DNA of 64,000 nt from Ectopseudomonas chengduensis (GCF_900102635.1 NZ_FMZQ01000001.1:372001-436000); one strand, 5' to 3'; numbered from the stretch's first letter, positions 30,905 through 40,071 are shown. Program-made: numbers and translations. Notes: a model not told the origin generated them from the letters alone.

Positions 30905-31114
30905 CGTCACCGCTGATGCTGTGGTTTGCCCGCTCTCTGCGGCGTTTTCCTTAAGTCACCCCCCTGTGCTGTCGCCTTTGTAATCGGTACGTCCGCCACC
31001 AGCGCGACGCAGGCGGAAGTTGGCCTTCCGCTCGTCGTTCAGCAGTGTGCAAGCGGAAAGGATCTTTCACCTGGCGGAACGCCTAGAGCCCTCTAAATCA
31101 AGGGTTTCAGCTGT

Positions 31115-31130
31115 TGGCACCGCTATTGCT
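31115..31130 (+). promoter_or_regulatory. Sigma-54 promoter of the fliD–motB operon
   Basis: TGGCACCGCTATTGCT matches the -24/-12 consensus at every conserved base (GG–GC spacing 10 bp), 27 bp before the fliD ATG. A 7-bp dyad GCGGAAG-N5-CTTCCGC (31013–31031) lies about 105 bp upstream and could bind the activator. Confidence 0.8.
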
Positions 31131-31157
31131 ATCTCACAGGAAAACGGGTGTCCGACT

Positions 31158-32453
31158 ATGGCTATCGATTCAGATTACGTGCAAAGCATGGCGACCCAAC
31201 TGGCCCAATACGAAATTCAGGGCCAGTTGGCCAAGGCCAACCGCAACCAGGCCGCATACAAGGCGCAGCTCAGTGCCCTGACCAGCCTGGATACCGCCCT
31301 GAAGGCTTTCAAGACTGCCGCCAGCGGTCTCAAGCTGGCCGGCAGCAGCATGTTGGTCAACAGTGCGAGCTTCAGCCAGGAAGGTTATGCCAGCGCTACA
31401 GTGGGCTCCAAGGCCGTGGCCGGCAGTTACGACTTTTTCGTTCAGCAATTGGCCAGCAAGAGCCAGGTTGCCCTGCAAGGGCTGCAGGACGGCGACCTCG
31501 GCAGTGGCAGCCTGACCATCGGCCAGGGCGGCGACGCGTTCAATGTCGACCTCGGAGCCGTCGCCACGCTCGATGAGCTGGCCGCAGCGATCAACGGCGC
31601 GAGCGACAACAATGGCGTCAAGGCGACCCTGGTACGCAGCAATGGCCAGGTCAACCTGGTGCTGACCAGCGAGAAGACTGGCGCCGACCAGGCCATCAGC
31701 CTGAGCGCCAGTGGCAATGCCGCGGTTGAAGGTGCGGTGGCCAGCAGGCAGGAGCTGTCCGTGGCCAAGGACGCCATCGTGCGTCTGGGTGGCGAGACCG
31801 GTATCGAGCTGACCAGTACCAGCAACACCTTCGACAACATCATCGATGGCGTCAGTCTGACCTTCAACAAGGCGCACAAGAGCGGTGACGCGCCGCTGAC
31901 CATGGAAGTCGGCCAGGACCAGAAAGCCACCAAGGAGAAGGCGCAAACCTTCGTCAGCGCCTTCAATGCGCTGATGACTAGTTTCGACTCGCTCACCTCC
32001 AGCGGTAGCGAGAGTGGTGGTCGCGGGCCTCTGGCTGGCGATGCCAGCGTGCGCGCCATCGAGACCATGCTCAACCAGTTGGTGCGCACCTCGTTCGGCG
32101 GTGTGAGCCTCAACGAGTTCGGCATCGTCGCCGACCGCAACGGCAAGCTGACCATCGACAACGCCCGCTTCGAGAAGGCCGTGGCAGCCAACCCGGAAGG
32201 CTTCGAGAAGCTGTTCACCGACAAGGGCAACCTGCTCGACACCCTGGACAAGAACCTGGCGGTCTACACCAGCAGCGCCGGCGGCCTGCTGACCAATCGT
32301 AAGGACACCCTCAACACCCAGCTGCGCCGTGTCGATCAGCAGTTCGACAACATCCAGAAGCAGTACGACTCCTACTACAGCCGCTATCTCCGTCAGTACA
32401 CCGGTCTCATGCAGACCATGGCGGCGATGGAGCAGACCTACGGAATGTTCTGA
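31158..32453 (+). CDS. fliD: Flagellar filament cap protein FliD (LafB-like)
   Basis: Cap protein that assists flagellin polymerisation at the filament tip; 431 residues. The N-terminal D0 helix (IDSDYVQSMATQLAQYEIQ), a flagellin-IN-like domain (about 100–180) and the C-terminal coiled coil (NTQLRRVDQQFDNIQKQYDSYYSRYLRQYTGL) are as expected. The ATG at 31158 begins this helix; the frame to 31020 runs across the promoter and is rejected. It heads an eight-gene run (fliD-fliS-fliT-fliK-fliL-fliA-motA-motB) typical of lateral flagella. Confidence 0.92.
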   Translation: MAIDSDYVQSMATQLAQYEIQGQLAKANRNQAAYKAQLSALTSLDTALKAFKTAASGLKLAGSSMLVNSASFSQEGYASATVGSKAVAGSYDFFVQQLASKSQVALQGLQDGDLGSGSLTIGQGGDAFNVDLGAVATLDELAAAINGASDNNGVKATLVRSNGQVNLVLTSEKTGADQAISLSASGNAAVEGAVASRQELSVAKDAIVRLGGETGIELTSTSNTFDNIIDGVSLTFNKAHKSGDAPLTMEVGQDQKATKEKAQTFVSAFNALMTSFDSLTSSGSESGGRGPLAGDASVRAIETMLNQLVRTSFGGVSLNEFGIVADRNGKLTIDNARFEKAVAANPEGFEKLFTDKGNLLDTLDKNLAVYTSSAGGLLTNRKDTLNTQLRRVDQQFDNIQKQYDSYYSRYLRQYTGLMQTMAAMEQTYGMF

Positions 32454-32851
32454 TGAGTGCCTACAACCTCAACGAAAGTTACGACAGCTATCGCACCGTG
32501 GACCTCGAGGCGCGCGCCGCTGCGGCCTCGCCCTACGAGCTGGTGCTGGTGCTGTTCGACGGCCTGCTCGACGAGCTGGCGCGTGCCCGTGGTCATATCG
32601 AGGCCAAGCGTTACCAGCAGAAGGGCCAGTCCCTGGAGAAATGCCTGAACATCCTCGGCGGTCTCAATGGGGCCCTTGATTACGAGAACGGCGGCGAGTT
32701 GGTGCAGGGTCTGGCGCGGCTCTACGACTACTGCATCTATCGCCTCTCCGATGTCAGCGTGAGCCTGTCGCTGGAGGGGTTGGACGAAGTGGTCGGCCTG
32801 CTCGGTGTGCTGCGCGAAGGCTGGGAAGGCGTGAATGCAACGCGCAAGTGA
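32453..32851 (+). CDS. fliS: Flagellin export chaperone FliS (LafC-like)
   Basis: Cytoplasmic four-helix chaperone (132 residues) that binds the flagellin C terminus and prevents premature polymerisation. The motif ASPYELVLVLFDGLLDELARARGHIE is the conserved FliS core, and the tail LGVLREGWEG is typical. The start overlaps the fliD stop by one base (TGATG). Confidence 0.9.
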   Translation: MSAYNLNESYDSYRTVDLEARAAAASPYELVLVLFDGLLDELARARGHIEAKRYQQKGQSLEKCLNILGGLNGALDYENGGELVQGLARLYDYCIYRLSDVSVSLSLEGLDEVVGLLGVLREGWEGVNATRK

Positions 32852-33152
32852 ACTGCGCGCCCTGCAGCACCTGCATGGCCAGCTGGCCGAGGCGCTGGAG
32901 CAGGGCGACTGGACGCGCATCGGCGAGATCGATGCGCTGATCCGCTCGTGCCTGCAGCTGCTGGCCGGGCTACCGACGCTGAGCGACGAAGTGCGCGAGG
33001 CCAAGCGGCATCTGCAGCAGTTGCACGGACAGGCGCGCATCGCCTGCGCGCAAGAGTGTGAGCGGGTGCGTCGGCTACTGCTGACGCACCTGGAATACGC
33101 CGAAGGGCGCAGCGCTTACATGCGCGTCGATCTGTATCAGGGTGGGAGATAA
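32835..33152 (+). CDS. fliT: FliT-like flagellar chaperone
   Basis: A 105-residue, almost entirely helical protein whose start overlaps fliS by 17 bases. Sequence alone is weak evidence, but length, helicity (LRALQHLHGQLAEALEQGDWTRIGEIDALIRSC pattern) and position between fliS and fliK are those of FliT, the chaperone of FliD (LafX/LafD in lateral systems). Confidence 0.65.
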   Translation: MQRASELRALQHLHGQLAEALEQGDWTRIGEIDALIRSCLQLLAGLPTLSDEVREAKRHLQQLHGQARIACAQECERVRRLLLTHLEYAEGRSAYMRVDLYQGGR

Positions 33153-33155
33153 AAG

Positions 33156-34241
33156 GTGTTGCAAGCGATCAATGCCAATGCTCAGGTGAACCTGACGGAC
33201 TCCGCGGTGCAAACTTTGCCGGCCGGCTTTTCCCAGGCTCTGGGCACTGGCGGTGAGACTGCGTCGTTCGATCTGCAACTGGCCGTACAGGGCTTCATCG
33301 CCGCCGAGCCAGGGGTACCGCTGAGTGAAGAGGCCGCTGCCGTGAAGGTCACCCTCAGCGAAGCGGATGCCGAGCAGTGGCTGGCCAGCATGCTGGACCA
33401 GCAGGCGGTGCATATCGAGGCGCGTGAAACTCCTGAGCAGGTGCTGCATGAACCGCTGCATCAGGACGGCTCGGAGCAAGTCGAGCAGGCTGCCGCGTTG
33501 CCTGCCGAGCTCCTCGGCCAGCCGCAGCCGCAGCTACAGCCGCGTGAGCAGTTGCCAGCTCAGCCGTCGCACAGCGCCAGTGCTCCAGCGCTCAGCCAGC
33601 AACCGTTGTCACCCCAGGTAGCGGCGCCCATACCGCAGATGGCAGCCGAGATCGCGATACAGACTGCGGCGCCGGCCATGGCGACCGAGGTCATCGAGAC
33701 GAGCGATCTCGAACGCCTGCCGAGCATCAGCACGGACGCAGATAAAACCATTCCCGGCAGCGCAACATCCTCCGCCGCAACTGCTACGCCGCTGACGGCC
33801 GAGCGTCCGCTCAAGCTGCATGCACCACAGACGCAGTGGGGCGAGCAAATGCTGGCCAGCCTGCGTGAGCATGTGGAGCTGCAGATCAACCAGCGCATAC
33901 AGAACGCCACCATCCGCCTCGACCCGCCGGAGCTGGGCAGCCTGGAAATTTTCCTCAGTCATGAGTCCGGCCGCCTCAGCGTGCAGCTCTCGGCCGCCAA
34001 CGCCGATGTCGCCCGCCTGTTGCAGCAGACCAGCGAGCGCCTACGTCAGGAGCTGGTCGGGCAGAACTTCGTGCAGGTCAATGTGCAGGTCTCCGCCGAT
34101 GCTCAGGGCGGTCGTCAGCAGCAACAGGCGCAGGCCCAGCGCTGGCTCGTCGAGGATGAGGTGGCCGCTGCCGTCGCGCTACCCGCCGGTGGCGAGCGCA
34201 ATGGCGCGCAATCGACCAGCGATGTGCTGGTCACCGTTTAA
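33156..34241 (+). CDS. fliK: Flagellar hook-length control protein FliK (LafE-like)
   Basis: Secreted molecular ruler (361 residues) that sets hook length and switches export specificity. The N-terminal two thirds is Gln/Pro/Ala-rich and poorly conserved. The C-terminal domain has the FliK signature ATIRLDPPELGSLEIFLSHE and RLRQELVGQNFVQVNVQV. The start is a GTG directly after the FliT stop, preceded by GGGAGATAAAAG. Confidence 0.85.
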   Translation: MLQAINANAQVNLTDSAVQTLPAGFSQALGTGGETASFDLQLAVQGFIAAEPGVPLSEEAAAVKVTLSEADAEQWLASMLDQQAVHIEARETPEQVLHEPLHQDGSEQVEQAAALPAELLGQPQPQLQPREQLPAQPSHSASAPALSQQPLSPQVAAPIPQMAAEIAIQTAAPAMATEVIETSDLERLPSISTDADKTIPGSATSSAATATPLTAERPLKLHAPQTQWGEQMLASLREHVELQINQRIQNATIRLDPPELGSLEIFLSHESGRLSVQLSAANADVARLLQQTSERLRQELVGQNFVQVNVQVSADAQGGRQQQQAQAQRWLVEDEVAAAVALPAGGERNGAQSTSDVLVTV

Positions 34242-34268
34242 TTTCCCGTTAGTGAATCGAGAGTAGTC

Positions 34269-34745
34269 ATGACAATGCCGCGCGTCCTCCTGCTGCTGGT
34301 TATCTTCAACACCCTGGTGGTGGTTGGCGGCACCATCTTCAATTACGCCACGCTCAAGTCCATGCAGACCGGCCAGGCCGTGCTCGGCATTTCTGCTGGC
34401 AATGCCGGCAGCGAAGTGGAGGAAGCCAACAGCGAATACCGCTTCTTCCCCATCGAGAAAGTCATCGTCAGCCTCAAGGGCGAGCACCGCGAGCACTACT
34501 TCGTACTCGACCTGGTGCTGCAGGCCGACCTCGAAACCGATCCGAAGAAGCTCGAGCAGATCGACCCGATGGTGCGCAATTCGGTGGTCGCCCACCTGTC
34601 TGCCATGACCTTCGAGAAGCTGCGTGGCATGCCCATTCCAGAGCTGCAGGGCACGCTGGAAAGCGCGCTGTTCGATGACTTCGCCAGCAAGAAGCTGGCG
34701 ATGCCGTTCGCCAATGTGCTGGTCAGCAAACTGATCGTCCAGTAG
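34269..34745 (+). CDS. fliL: Flagellar basal-body-associated protein FliL (LafF-like)
   Basis: Single-pass inner-membrane protein of 158 residues that stabilises the stator around the MS ring. It has one N-terminal transmembrane helix (about 5–27) and a periplasmic FliL domain (YRFFPIEKVIVSLKGEHREHYFVLDLVLQ). Its position next to the sigma factor and the motor genes follows the lateral order. Confidence 0.85.
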   Translation: MTMPRVLLLLVIFNTLVVVGGTIFNYATLKSMQTGQAVLGISAGNAGSEVEEANSEYRFFPIEKVIVSLKGEHREHYFVLDLVLQADLETDPKKLEQIDPMVRNSVVAHLSAMTFEKLRGMPIPELQGTLESALFDDFASKKLAMPFANVLVSKLIVQ

Positions 34746-34756
34746 GTACCTTTGCC

Positions 34757-35491
34757 ATGAACGCCAACTGCGCCATTGACTATCGCTACGCCGCCGAACA
34801 GGGCGGGGCTGCGCTGTTCGCCCCTGGGGCCGAGCAGAAGTGGCTGTTGCAGTACCTGCCGCTGGTCAAGCGCATCGTCAGTCAGCTGGCGTTGCAGGCC
34901 AACCAGGTACTCGACCGCGAAGACATGGAGCAGATTGGTCTGATGGGCTTGCTCGAATGCCTGCGCCGCTATGGCACACCGGACGAGCAGTTCGGTCGCT
35001 TCGCCGCGCTGCGCATCCGTGGCGCGATTCTCGATGAGCTGCGCCGTCAGGACTGGCGGCCGCGTCAGGTGCGCCAGCAGACCCACAAGATCCGCGACGC
35101 CATCCGCCAGTTGGCGCGGCAACTGGGTCGTGTGCCGCAGGAGGAAGAGATCCTCCAGGCGACCGGAATCAGTGCCAAGGATTATCAGGAGTTTCTCCAG
35201 GCCGATGCCTGCGAAGCGATCGAAAGCCTCGATGAGTTGCTGCAGAACGGCCACGAGGGCTTCGCCTGTGGCAGCAGTGCGGTCGAGGACCGCGTGCTCA
35301 AGGAGCGCCTGCTGACCCAGGCGCTGAGCCAGCTCAGCGAGCGCGAACGACTGGTGCTGACCCTTTACTACCAACATGAGCTGAGCCTCAAGGAAATCGC
35401 CCTGGTGCTGGAGCTGAGCGACGCGCGCGTCTGCCAGTTGAGCAAGCAGGCGATCGCCAAGGCCAGTCGCTACCTGAACGAGAGAGGCTAG
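34757..35491 (+). CDS. fliA: Flagellar sigma factor, sigma-28 family (FliA/LafS-like)
   Basis: RNA polymerase sigma factor of 244 residues for late flagellar genes. Region 2 (LVKRIVSQLALQ…EDMEQIGLMGLLECLRRYG…FAALRIRGAILDELRRQDW), region 3 and region 4 (LSERERLVLTLYYQHELSLKEIALVLELSDARVCQLSKQA) are intact. Its placement inside a filament–motor operon, between fliL and motA, is that of LafS, not of the polar fliA, which in Pseudomonas sits beside fleN and the che genes. It should recognise promoters such as that of flagellin. Confidence 0.9.
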   Translation: MNANCAIDYRYAAEQGGAALFAPGAEQKWLLQYLPLVKRIVSQLALQANQVLDREDMEQIGLMGLLECLRRYGTPDEQFGRFAALRIRGAILDELRRQDWRPRQVRQQTHKIRDAIRQLARQLGRVPQEEEILQATGISAKDYQEFLQADACEAIESLDELLQNGHEGFACGSSAVEDRVLKERLLTQALSQLSERERLVLTLYYQHELSLKEIALVLELSDARVCQLSKQAIAKASRYLNERG

Positions 35492-35492
35492 G

Positions 35493-36365
35493 GTGCAGAA
35501 GTTATTAGGTGCATTGATCATCGTCGCCTGCGTGCTCGGTGGCTACGTCATGGCCCATGGTGAGCTGGCCATGCTCTGGCAGCCGGCCGAGGTGATCATC
35601 ATCGTCGGGGCGGGCTTTGGTGCTCTGGTGGTGGCCAATCCCAAGGACGTGCTGATCGAGATGCTGCATCAGATCAAAGGCGTGTTCGTCTACAAGAAAC
35701 GTGGCGAGGAATTCCAGCGCCAGTTGTTGATGCTGCTCTATGAGCTGCTGGAGATGGTCGATGTCGGCGGCCTCAAGGTGCTCGACGCGCATATCGAGGA
35801 GCCCGAGCAGAGCGAGCTGTTCGCCAAGTACCCGCTGATCCGTCAGGAGAAGAACCTGATGGCCTTCATCGCCGACAACTTCCGCCTGATGGCCATGGGC
35901 AAGATCAGCGCCCATGAACTCGAAGGCTTCCTCGAGCAGGAGCTGGAGGCGATGGAGCATGTGCTGATGCAGCCGTCGCGCTCGCTGCACAAGATCGGCG
36001 AAGCCATGCCGGGCTTCGGCATCCTCGCGGCGATCCTCGGCATCGTCATCACCATGGGCAACATCGGTGGTTCGGTGGCCGAGATCGGCGCCCACGTCGC
36101 CGCCGCGCTGGTGGGCACTTTCCTCGGTATCTTCATGTGCTACTGCGTGATGGATCCGCTGTCCAGCGCCATGGGCCAGTGCATCAAGACCGAGATGTCG
36201 GCGCTCGAGTGCGTGCGCACCACCCTGGTCGCCCACGTTGCCGGCAAGCCCACCCTGCTGGCGGTGGACGCCGGGCGCAAGCTGATCGAGCAGGACGTCA
36301 AACCGGCGTTCAAGCAGCTGGAGATCTGGGTCAACCGTTACGAAGATGAAAGGGACGCGGCATGA
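35493..36365 (+). CDS. motA: Flagellar motor stator protein MotA (LafT-like)
   Basis: Inner-membrane stator subunit of 290 residues with four transmembrane segments (two near the N terminus, two at about 170–225) and a large cytoplasmic loop. MPGFGILAAILGIVITMGNIGG is the conserved TM3 region with the MotA Pro. Length and motifs indicate the proton-driven MotA group rather than PomA. It starts with GTG one base after fliA. Confidence 0.92.
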   Translation: MQKLLGALIIVACVLGGYVMAHGELAMLWQPAEVIIIVGAGFGALVVANPKDVLIEMLHQIKGVFVYKKRGEEFQRQLLMLLYELLEMVDVGGLKVLDAHIEEPEQSELFAKYPLIRQEKNLMAFIADNFRLMAMGKISAHELEGFLEQELEAMEHVLMQPSRSLHKIGEAMPGFGILAAILGIVITMGNIGGSVAEIGAHVAAALVGTFLGIFMCYCVMDPLSSAMGQCIKTEMSALECVRTTLVAHVAGKPTLLAVDAGRKLIEQDVKPAFKQLEIWVNRYEDERDAA

Positions 36366-37303
36366 AACCGCGTGCCGGTGAAGGCCATGAAATCATCATC
36401 AAGCGTCGTAGCAAGAAGGGTGGCCACGACGGGCATGGCGGTGCCTGGAAGGTAGCCTTCGCCGATTTCACCATGGCCATGATGGCGCTGTTCATGGTGC
36501 TGTGGATCATCCAGCCGCAGACCCAGGACGCCAGCCGCGCCAATGCCGACCAGCTGAACAATCCATTGGTCGATGGTGGTGCCGGCATCTTCGACGGCAC
36601 CAGCACCACGCCGCTGGATCTCGATGGGGTGCCGGTGCAGGTCAGCCCGCGCCAGGACCGGGAAAACCAGGCGCGCACGCCCGAGGAAGATCCGGGTGCT
36701 GAACAGGGCGATGGCCAGCCGGGACCCGCCCGCCGGCCACACTATGCCGAGTCGCAGCAGATGCAGGATCTGGCCAAGCTGATGGAGGCGCTGGCGCTGC
36801 AACTGGACGCTGAGGCCAACATCGAAGTGCAGGTGGTACCGCAGGGCTTGCGCGTCCTGATCAAGGACGATTCGCAGCGCTTCATGTTCAACCGCGGCAG
36901 TTCCCACCTGAATCCGCACTTCGAAAAGCTGCTGCAGCGTCTGGCTGGGATTCTGGCGCGGGTGGAAAACCATCTGATCATCAGCGGCCACACCGATTCC
37001 ATGCCCTATCGCGGCGTGGTTGGTGGTTACAACAACTGGAACCTCTCCGGCGACCGCGCGCTGCGTGCCCGCAACGTGCTGGTCGAGGCTGGCCTGCCGA
37101 GTGGCAACGTGCTGCAGGTCGCTGCTCAGGCGGATGGCATGCCCTTGTTACCCAGTGATCCGGAGAACGGCGCCAACCGGCGTATCGAGCTGCTGTTGCT
37201 GACCAGTCAGGCCGAAGGCCTGTACCGCGAGTTGTTCGGCGAGACCCAGGTGCGTGTGGAATACCGTGCCGAGGGGGCGCAGCTCAGCGCGCCGGAGTCT
37301 TGA
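36362..37303 (+). CDS. motB: Flagellar motor stator protein MotB (LafU-like)
   Basis: Partner stator subunit of 313 residues. A single transmembrane helix carries the proton-binding Asp (WKVAFADFTMAMMALFMVLWI, Asp about residue 38), followed by a plug/linker and a peptidoglycan-binding OmpA domain (HLIISGHTDSMPYRG…NRRIELLLL). The ATG overlaps the motA stop (ATGA). It is the last gene of the operon and is convergent, 18 bp apart, with the ToxS-like gene. Confidence 0.93.
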   Translation: MKPRAGEGHEIIIKRRSKKGGHDGHGGAWKVAFADFTMAMMALFMVLWIIQPQTQDASRANADQLNNPLVDGGAGIFDGTSTTPLDLDGVPVQVSPRQDRENQARTPEEDPGAEQGDGQPGPARRPHYAESQQMQDLAKLMEALALQLDAEANIEVQVVPQGLRVLIKDDSQRFMFNRGSSHLNPHFEKLLQRLAGILARVENHLIISGHTDSMPYRGVVGGYNNWNLSGDRALRARNVLVEAGLPSGNVLQVAAQADGMPLLPSDPENGANRRIELLLLTSQAEGLYRELFGETQVRVEYRAEGAQLSAPES

Positions 37304-37321
37304 GTCGTGACCAGCTTCGCT

Positions 37322-37789
37322 CTACAGATTGCGCGCCGGGCAGTAGATCTGCCGAGTCTCCAGCGCATAGAGACAGCCATCGAGGCTGGTCAGGCGAATG
37401 GTCGAACCCTTGTGTCGGCCGTAGAGCAGGTTGAACACCAGTTCGTCGTCGACTTCGCTGGCCAGCCCGGTGACCTGACCGTCTTCGACGCGCAGCCGGT
37501 AGTTGCCGAGGAAACCGTACTCCACCACCCCCGACGTCTCCAGGATGCTGTCGCCCTGCCGGGTCATGGCATAGAAACGACCATGGTTGACCTGCAGGCT
37601 GTGGCTGATTTCCAACACCTGGCCATTGCTCAGATGAACCTGACCGGTGGACTGGTAACGACCGTCGAGCTCGGCGCTGGAGATGAAGTTCAGCCACAGC
37701 ACGAGCATGCTCAGCAGCATCGCCAAGGCCGTGGCGAGCATGGTCAGCAACCAGCCGCCGCTGATGCCGCACTGTTTGCCCTGGCTCAT
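37322..37789 (-). CDS. ToxS-like single-pass membrane protein
   Basis: A 155-residue protein with one transmembrane helix (about 12–35) and a beta-rich periplasmic domain of about 115 residues ending in two Cys residues (DGCLYALETRQIYC). It overlaps the preceding membrane-bound winged-helix regulator by four bases (ATGA), which implies a stoichiometric partner. Topology and pairing are those of ToxS, the periplasmic partner of ToxR; direct sequence similarity is not evident to me. Confidence 0.55.
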   Translation of the reverse strand: MSQGKQCGISGGWLLTMLATALAMLLSMLVLWLNFISSAELDGRYQSTGQVHLSNGQVLEISHSLQVNHGRFYAMTRQGDSILETSGVVEYGFLGNYRLRVEDGQVTGLASEVDDELVFNLLYGRHKGSTIRLTSLDGCLYALETRQIYCPARNL

Positions 37790-38622
37790 GGCAGACACCT
37801 GCTCAGTTGGGCGTCGGCCACCTGATTAAGCTGGCTTTCGTGCAACATCAGCGAGCGTGCACCACCGTTGACCTGCAAGCACAGCAGTTCATAGAAGCCG
37901 CCGCGCAGGCTCAGTATCAGGTTGGCCGGTTTGCTGGCCAGTACCGTAAGCCGGCTGGTCAGGCCGTGAGTCTGCAGAATCAGCTGCTGCAGCCTTTGTG
38001 GGTCTTGATCGATGTAGCGCACCTGCAGTGAGCCCAGATTCATTTCGCTGCTGTGCAGGTCCTTGGGCTGGCTGATGGTGTACAGCGCCGTGAACAAGGC
38101 GATACCGATGATGCTGAACAGGCTCAGCAGAAGCAGCCAGGATGCCCGCTGACGACTGTGGTGGCGCAGAAAGGCTGGCTGTGGCGTCGGTGTATCGAGT
38201 GCTTCGCTGACTGCGCCGATGTCGTCGATGCTCGGTGGATAGACCAGATAGTTGGGGTTCAGCAGGTAGCCACGGCGCGGCAGGGTCTGGATGATCTCGC
38301 GGCTCTTCTCGTCGCCCAGTACCTGGCGCAGGGTGTAGATCTGCTGGTTGAGGCTGCCCTGGCCGACAACCCGGTCGGCCCAGGCGTGGCTCATCAGTTC
38401 CTCGCGCGAGACCACTTCACCAGGCTCGCGCAGTAAACGCTCGAGCAGGCGGCTGCCGGAGTAGCCCAGATCGATCTTCTCTTCGATGCCGCTCTTCACC
38501 AGGGTCAGCTGATACAGCGCCGGGTAGAAATGCGCATAACAATCGCTGCGGCCGGTCCTGATGATCAGGCACGCAATGTTGCTTTCCGGCTCGGCTAGCG
38601 GCGTTTCGGGGCTGGTGTTCAT
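37786..38622 (-). CDS. ToxR/CadC-type membrane-anchored winged-helix regulator (LafZ-like)
   Basis: A 278-residue transcription factor with an N-terminal OmpR-type winged helix (about 50–122; motifs SRLLERLLREPGEVVSREELMSHAW and LNQQIYTLRQVLGD…IQTLPRRGYLL), a Pro-rich linker, one transmembrane helix (about 162–182) and a periplasmic domain of about 95 residues with two Cys (ELLCLQV and SRCLP). AAGGA precedes the ATG at 38622. Its position next to flagellin matches LafZ of the E. coli Flag-2 locus (from memory). It has its own sigma-54 promoter. It probably controls flagellin from the membrane. Confidence 0.75.
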   Translation of the reverse strand: MNTSPETPLAEPESNIACLIIRTGRSDCYAHFYPALYQLTLVKSGIEEKIDLGYSGSRLLERLLREPGEVVSREELMSHAWADRVVGQGSLNQQIYTLRQVLGDEKSREIIQTLPRRGYLLNPNYLVYPPSIDDIGAVSEALDTPTPQPAFLRHHSRQRASWLLLLSLFSIIGIALFTALYTISQPKDLHSSEMNLGSLQVRYIDQDPQRLQQLILQTHGLTSRLTVLASKPANLILSLRGGFYELLCLQVNGGARSLMLHESQLNQVADAQLSRCLP

Positions 38623-38706
38623 GCGGTCCTTGAGGCGAGCGGCAATTCCATGCGGGAAATTTCCCGGCGACAGACGGTCGGCATTCTGGCGCCAGAGAAA
38701 TGCACT

Positions 38707-38722
38707 GGCAAGTCTTGTGCCA
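38707..38722 (-). promoter_or_regulatory. Sigma-54 promoter of the LafZ-like regulator gene
   Basis: Read on the minus strand, TGGCACAAGACTTGCC fits the -24/-12 consensus with 10-bp GG–GC spacing, about 85 bp before the start codon. On the plus strand the same bases form an inverted repeat TGGCA-N7-TGCCA, which is an alternative reading. The rest of the 38623–38973 gap holds the flagellin terminator. Confidence 0.65.
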
Positions 38723-38902
38723 GCTGCTTGTTGCTGGAAGCAGGTTGCCGTTCGCTGGGGGCGCTCACTCAATACTAGCCAGTCTGTGGGCGAAGTCGAC
38801 GATATCGCCGAGATTCGCCGAAGCCGTATCGATCATGTCTGAGCTTGATGACAGTTGATCAATGCGCCTGATGAGGTGGGATGCAGAGGTGGCCGCTGGC
38901 CA

Positions 38903-38932
38903 TAAGAAACGCCCCGCGGATGCGGGGCGTTG
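38903..38932 (-). terminator. Terminator after flagellin
   Basis: On the minus strand ACGCCCCGC pairs with GCGGGGCGT across ATCC and is followed by TTCTT. Confidence 0.8.
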
Positions 38933-38973
38933 GGAGGGATCGGCGCAATCCTTTGCGCCTGGATGACGCGGGA

Positions 38974-39852
38974 TCAGCCCAGCAGGGACATGACCATGCC
39001 CGGCATCTGGCCGGCTTGTTTGAGCATGGAGATGCCCGACTGCATCAGCATGGAGTTCTTGCTCATGTTGGCGCTTTCCTTGGCGAAGTCGGCGTCCATG
39101 ATGCGACCCTTGGCCATGTCGGTGTTGTCCTTCATGTTGGCCAGGTTGTTGGCGGTGTGGTTCAGGCGGTTGATGTTGGCACCGAAGGCGGCGCGCATGG
39201 CACCAATGTCGTCCAGAGCGGTGTTGATGGTATCAATCATGGCGTTGGCGCCAGCGGCGTCGGCGATTTCAGTACCGGCAGTGCCTGGGGTGGTGTAGTT
39301 GCTGGACAGGCCGTCCAGGGCAGTACCCAGGGCAGCGGACTGGGTAGTAGCGTCCAGCTCCAGGGTTTCGGCAGTGGTGGCACCGATCTGGAACGTCACG
39401 GCGGCGGCACCGAACTTGCCGGTAGCACCGTCAAGACCGAACAGGGCGTCGCCAGCGTAGCTGGTGTTGGTCATGATATTGGCCAGCTCTTTACCCAGCT
39501 CGTCGTATTCGGCTTGCAGGGCGTCACGGTCGGCCTGGGCGTTGGTGCCGTTGGAGGACTGGGTGGCGAGGTCTTTCATGCGCTGAACGATATCGGTCAT
39601 TTCGCTGAAGGCGCCTTCGGCGGTCTGCAGCAGCGATACGGCGTCGCTGGTGTTGCGCATGGCCACGTCCATACCGCGGGACTGGGCGTTCAGACGGGTA
39701 GCGATCTGCAGACCGGCGGCGTCGTCGGCAGCGGAGTTGATGCGGAAGCCAGTGCCCAGACGCTGCTGGTTGGTGCCCAGGGCGTTGTTGGTCTTGCCCA
39801 GGTTGGTCTGGGTGATCAGCGAGGAGTAGTTGGTATGAATCGACAGAGCCAT
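38974..39852 (-). CDS. fliC: Flagellin, short lateral-type (LafA-like)
   Basis: Filament subunit of 292 residues. Conserved N-terminal D0/D1 helices ([33 protein letters not shown]…) and C-terminal helices ([24 protein letters not shown]…[14 protein letters not shown]) flank a very short variable centre (about 165–205), whereas polar Pseudomonas flagellins are near 390–490 residues. Lateral flagellins are typically about 280–290. AAGGAAT precedes the ATG. It is transcribed away from the fliD operon as a single gene. Confidence 0.93.
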   Translation of the reverse strand: MALSIHTNYSSLITQTNLGKTNNALGTNQQRLGTGFRINSAADDAAGLQIATRLNAQSRGMDVAMRNTSDAVSLLQTAEGAFSEMTDIVQRMKDLATQSSNGTNAQADRDALQAEYDELGKELANIMTNTSYAGDALFGLDGATGKFGAAAVTFQIGATTAETLELDATTQSAALGTALDGLSSNYTTPGTAGTEIADAAGANAMIDTINTALDDIGAMRAAFGANINRLNHTANNLANMKDNTDMAKGRIMDADFAKESANMSKNSMLMQSGISMLKQAGQMPGMVMSLLG

Positions 39853-39909
39853 GATGATATTCCTTCAGTTGAGTGAAGCTGGCTGTGATTGCCTGCTGTA
39901 AGTGAAGGG

Positions 39910-39936
39910 CGACCGGCTTCTGGCGCTGATTAAATG
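39910..39936 (-). promoter_or_regulatory. Possible sigma-28 promoter of flagellin
   Basis: On the minus strand a GCCGGTCG (39917–39910) resembles the GCCGATAA -10 of sigma-28, with an AT-rich CATTTAAT upstream at about the right spacing. The match is partial, and no sigma-54 site is seen before flagellin. The remainder of the 265-bp gap holds a GTAGCCCGGATGCAA repeat fragment (40021–40035) and the terminator. Confidence 0.35.
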
Positions 39937-40071
39937 GCGCTGAAGATTTTTCTCCAGCAATCGCGGCGAAGGCTCTGGCGCGGGCTTGGCAGGGTGCTGC
40001 TGTGATGTTGGTTCGGCTTCGTAGCCCGGATGCAAGGCTGGTGATTATTCAGTAGGCGCGATTGATGTAAT

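Noticed and set aside
38881..39876. 331-aa frame on the plus strand opposite flagellin
   Set aside because: Low-complexity Gly/Val-rich antisense of the flagellin gene with no start signal.
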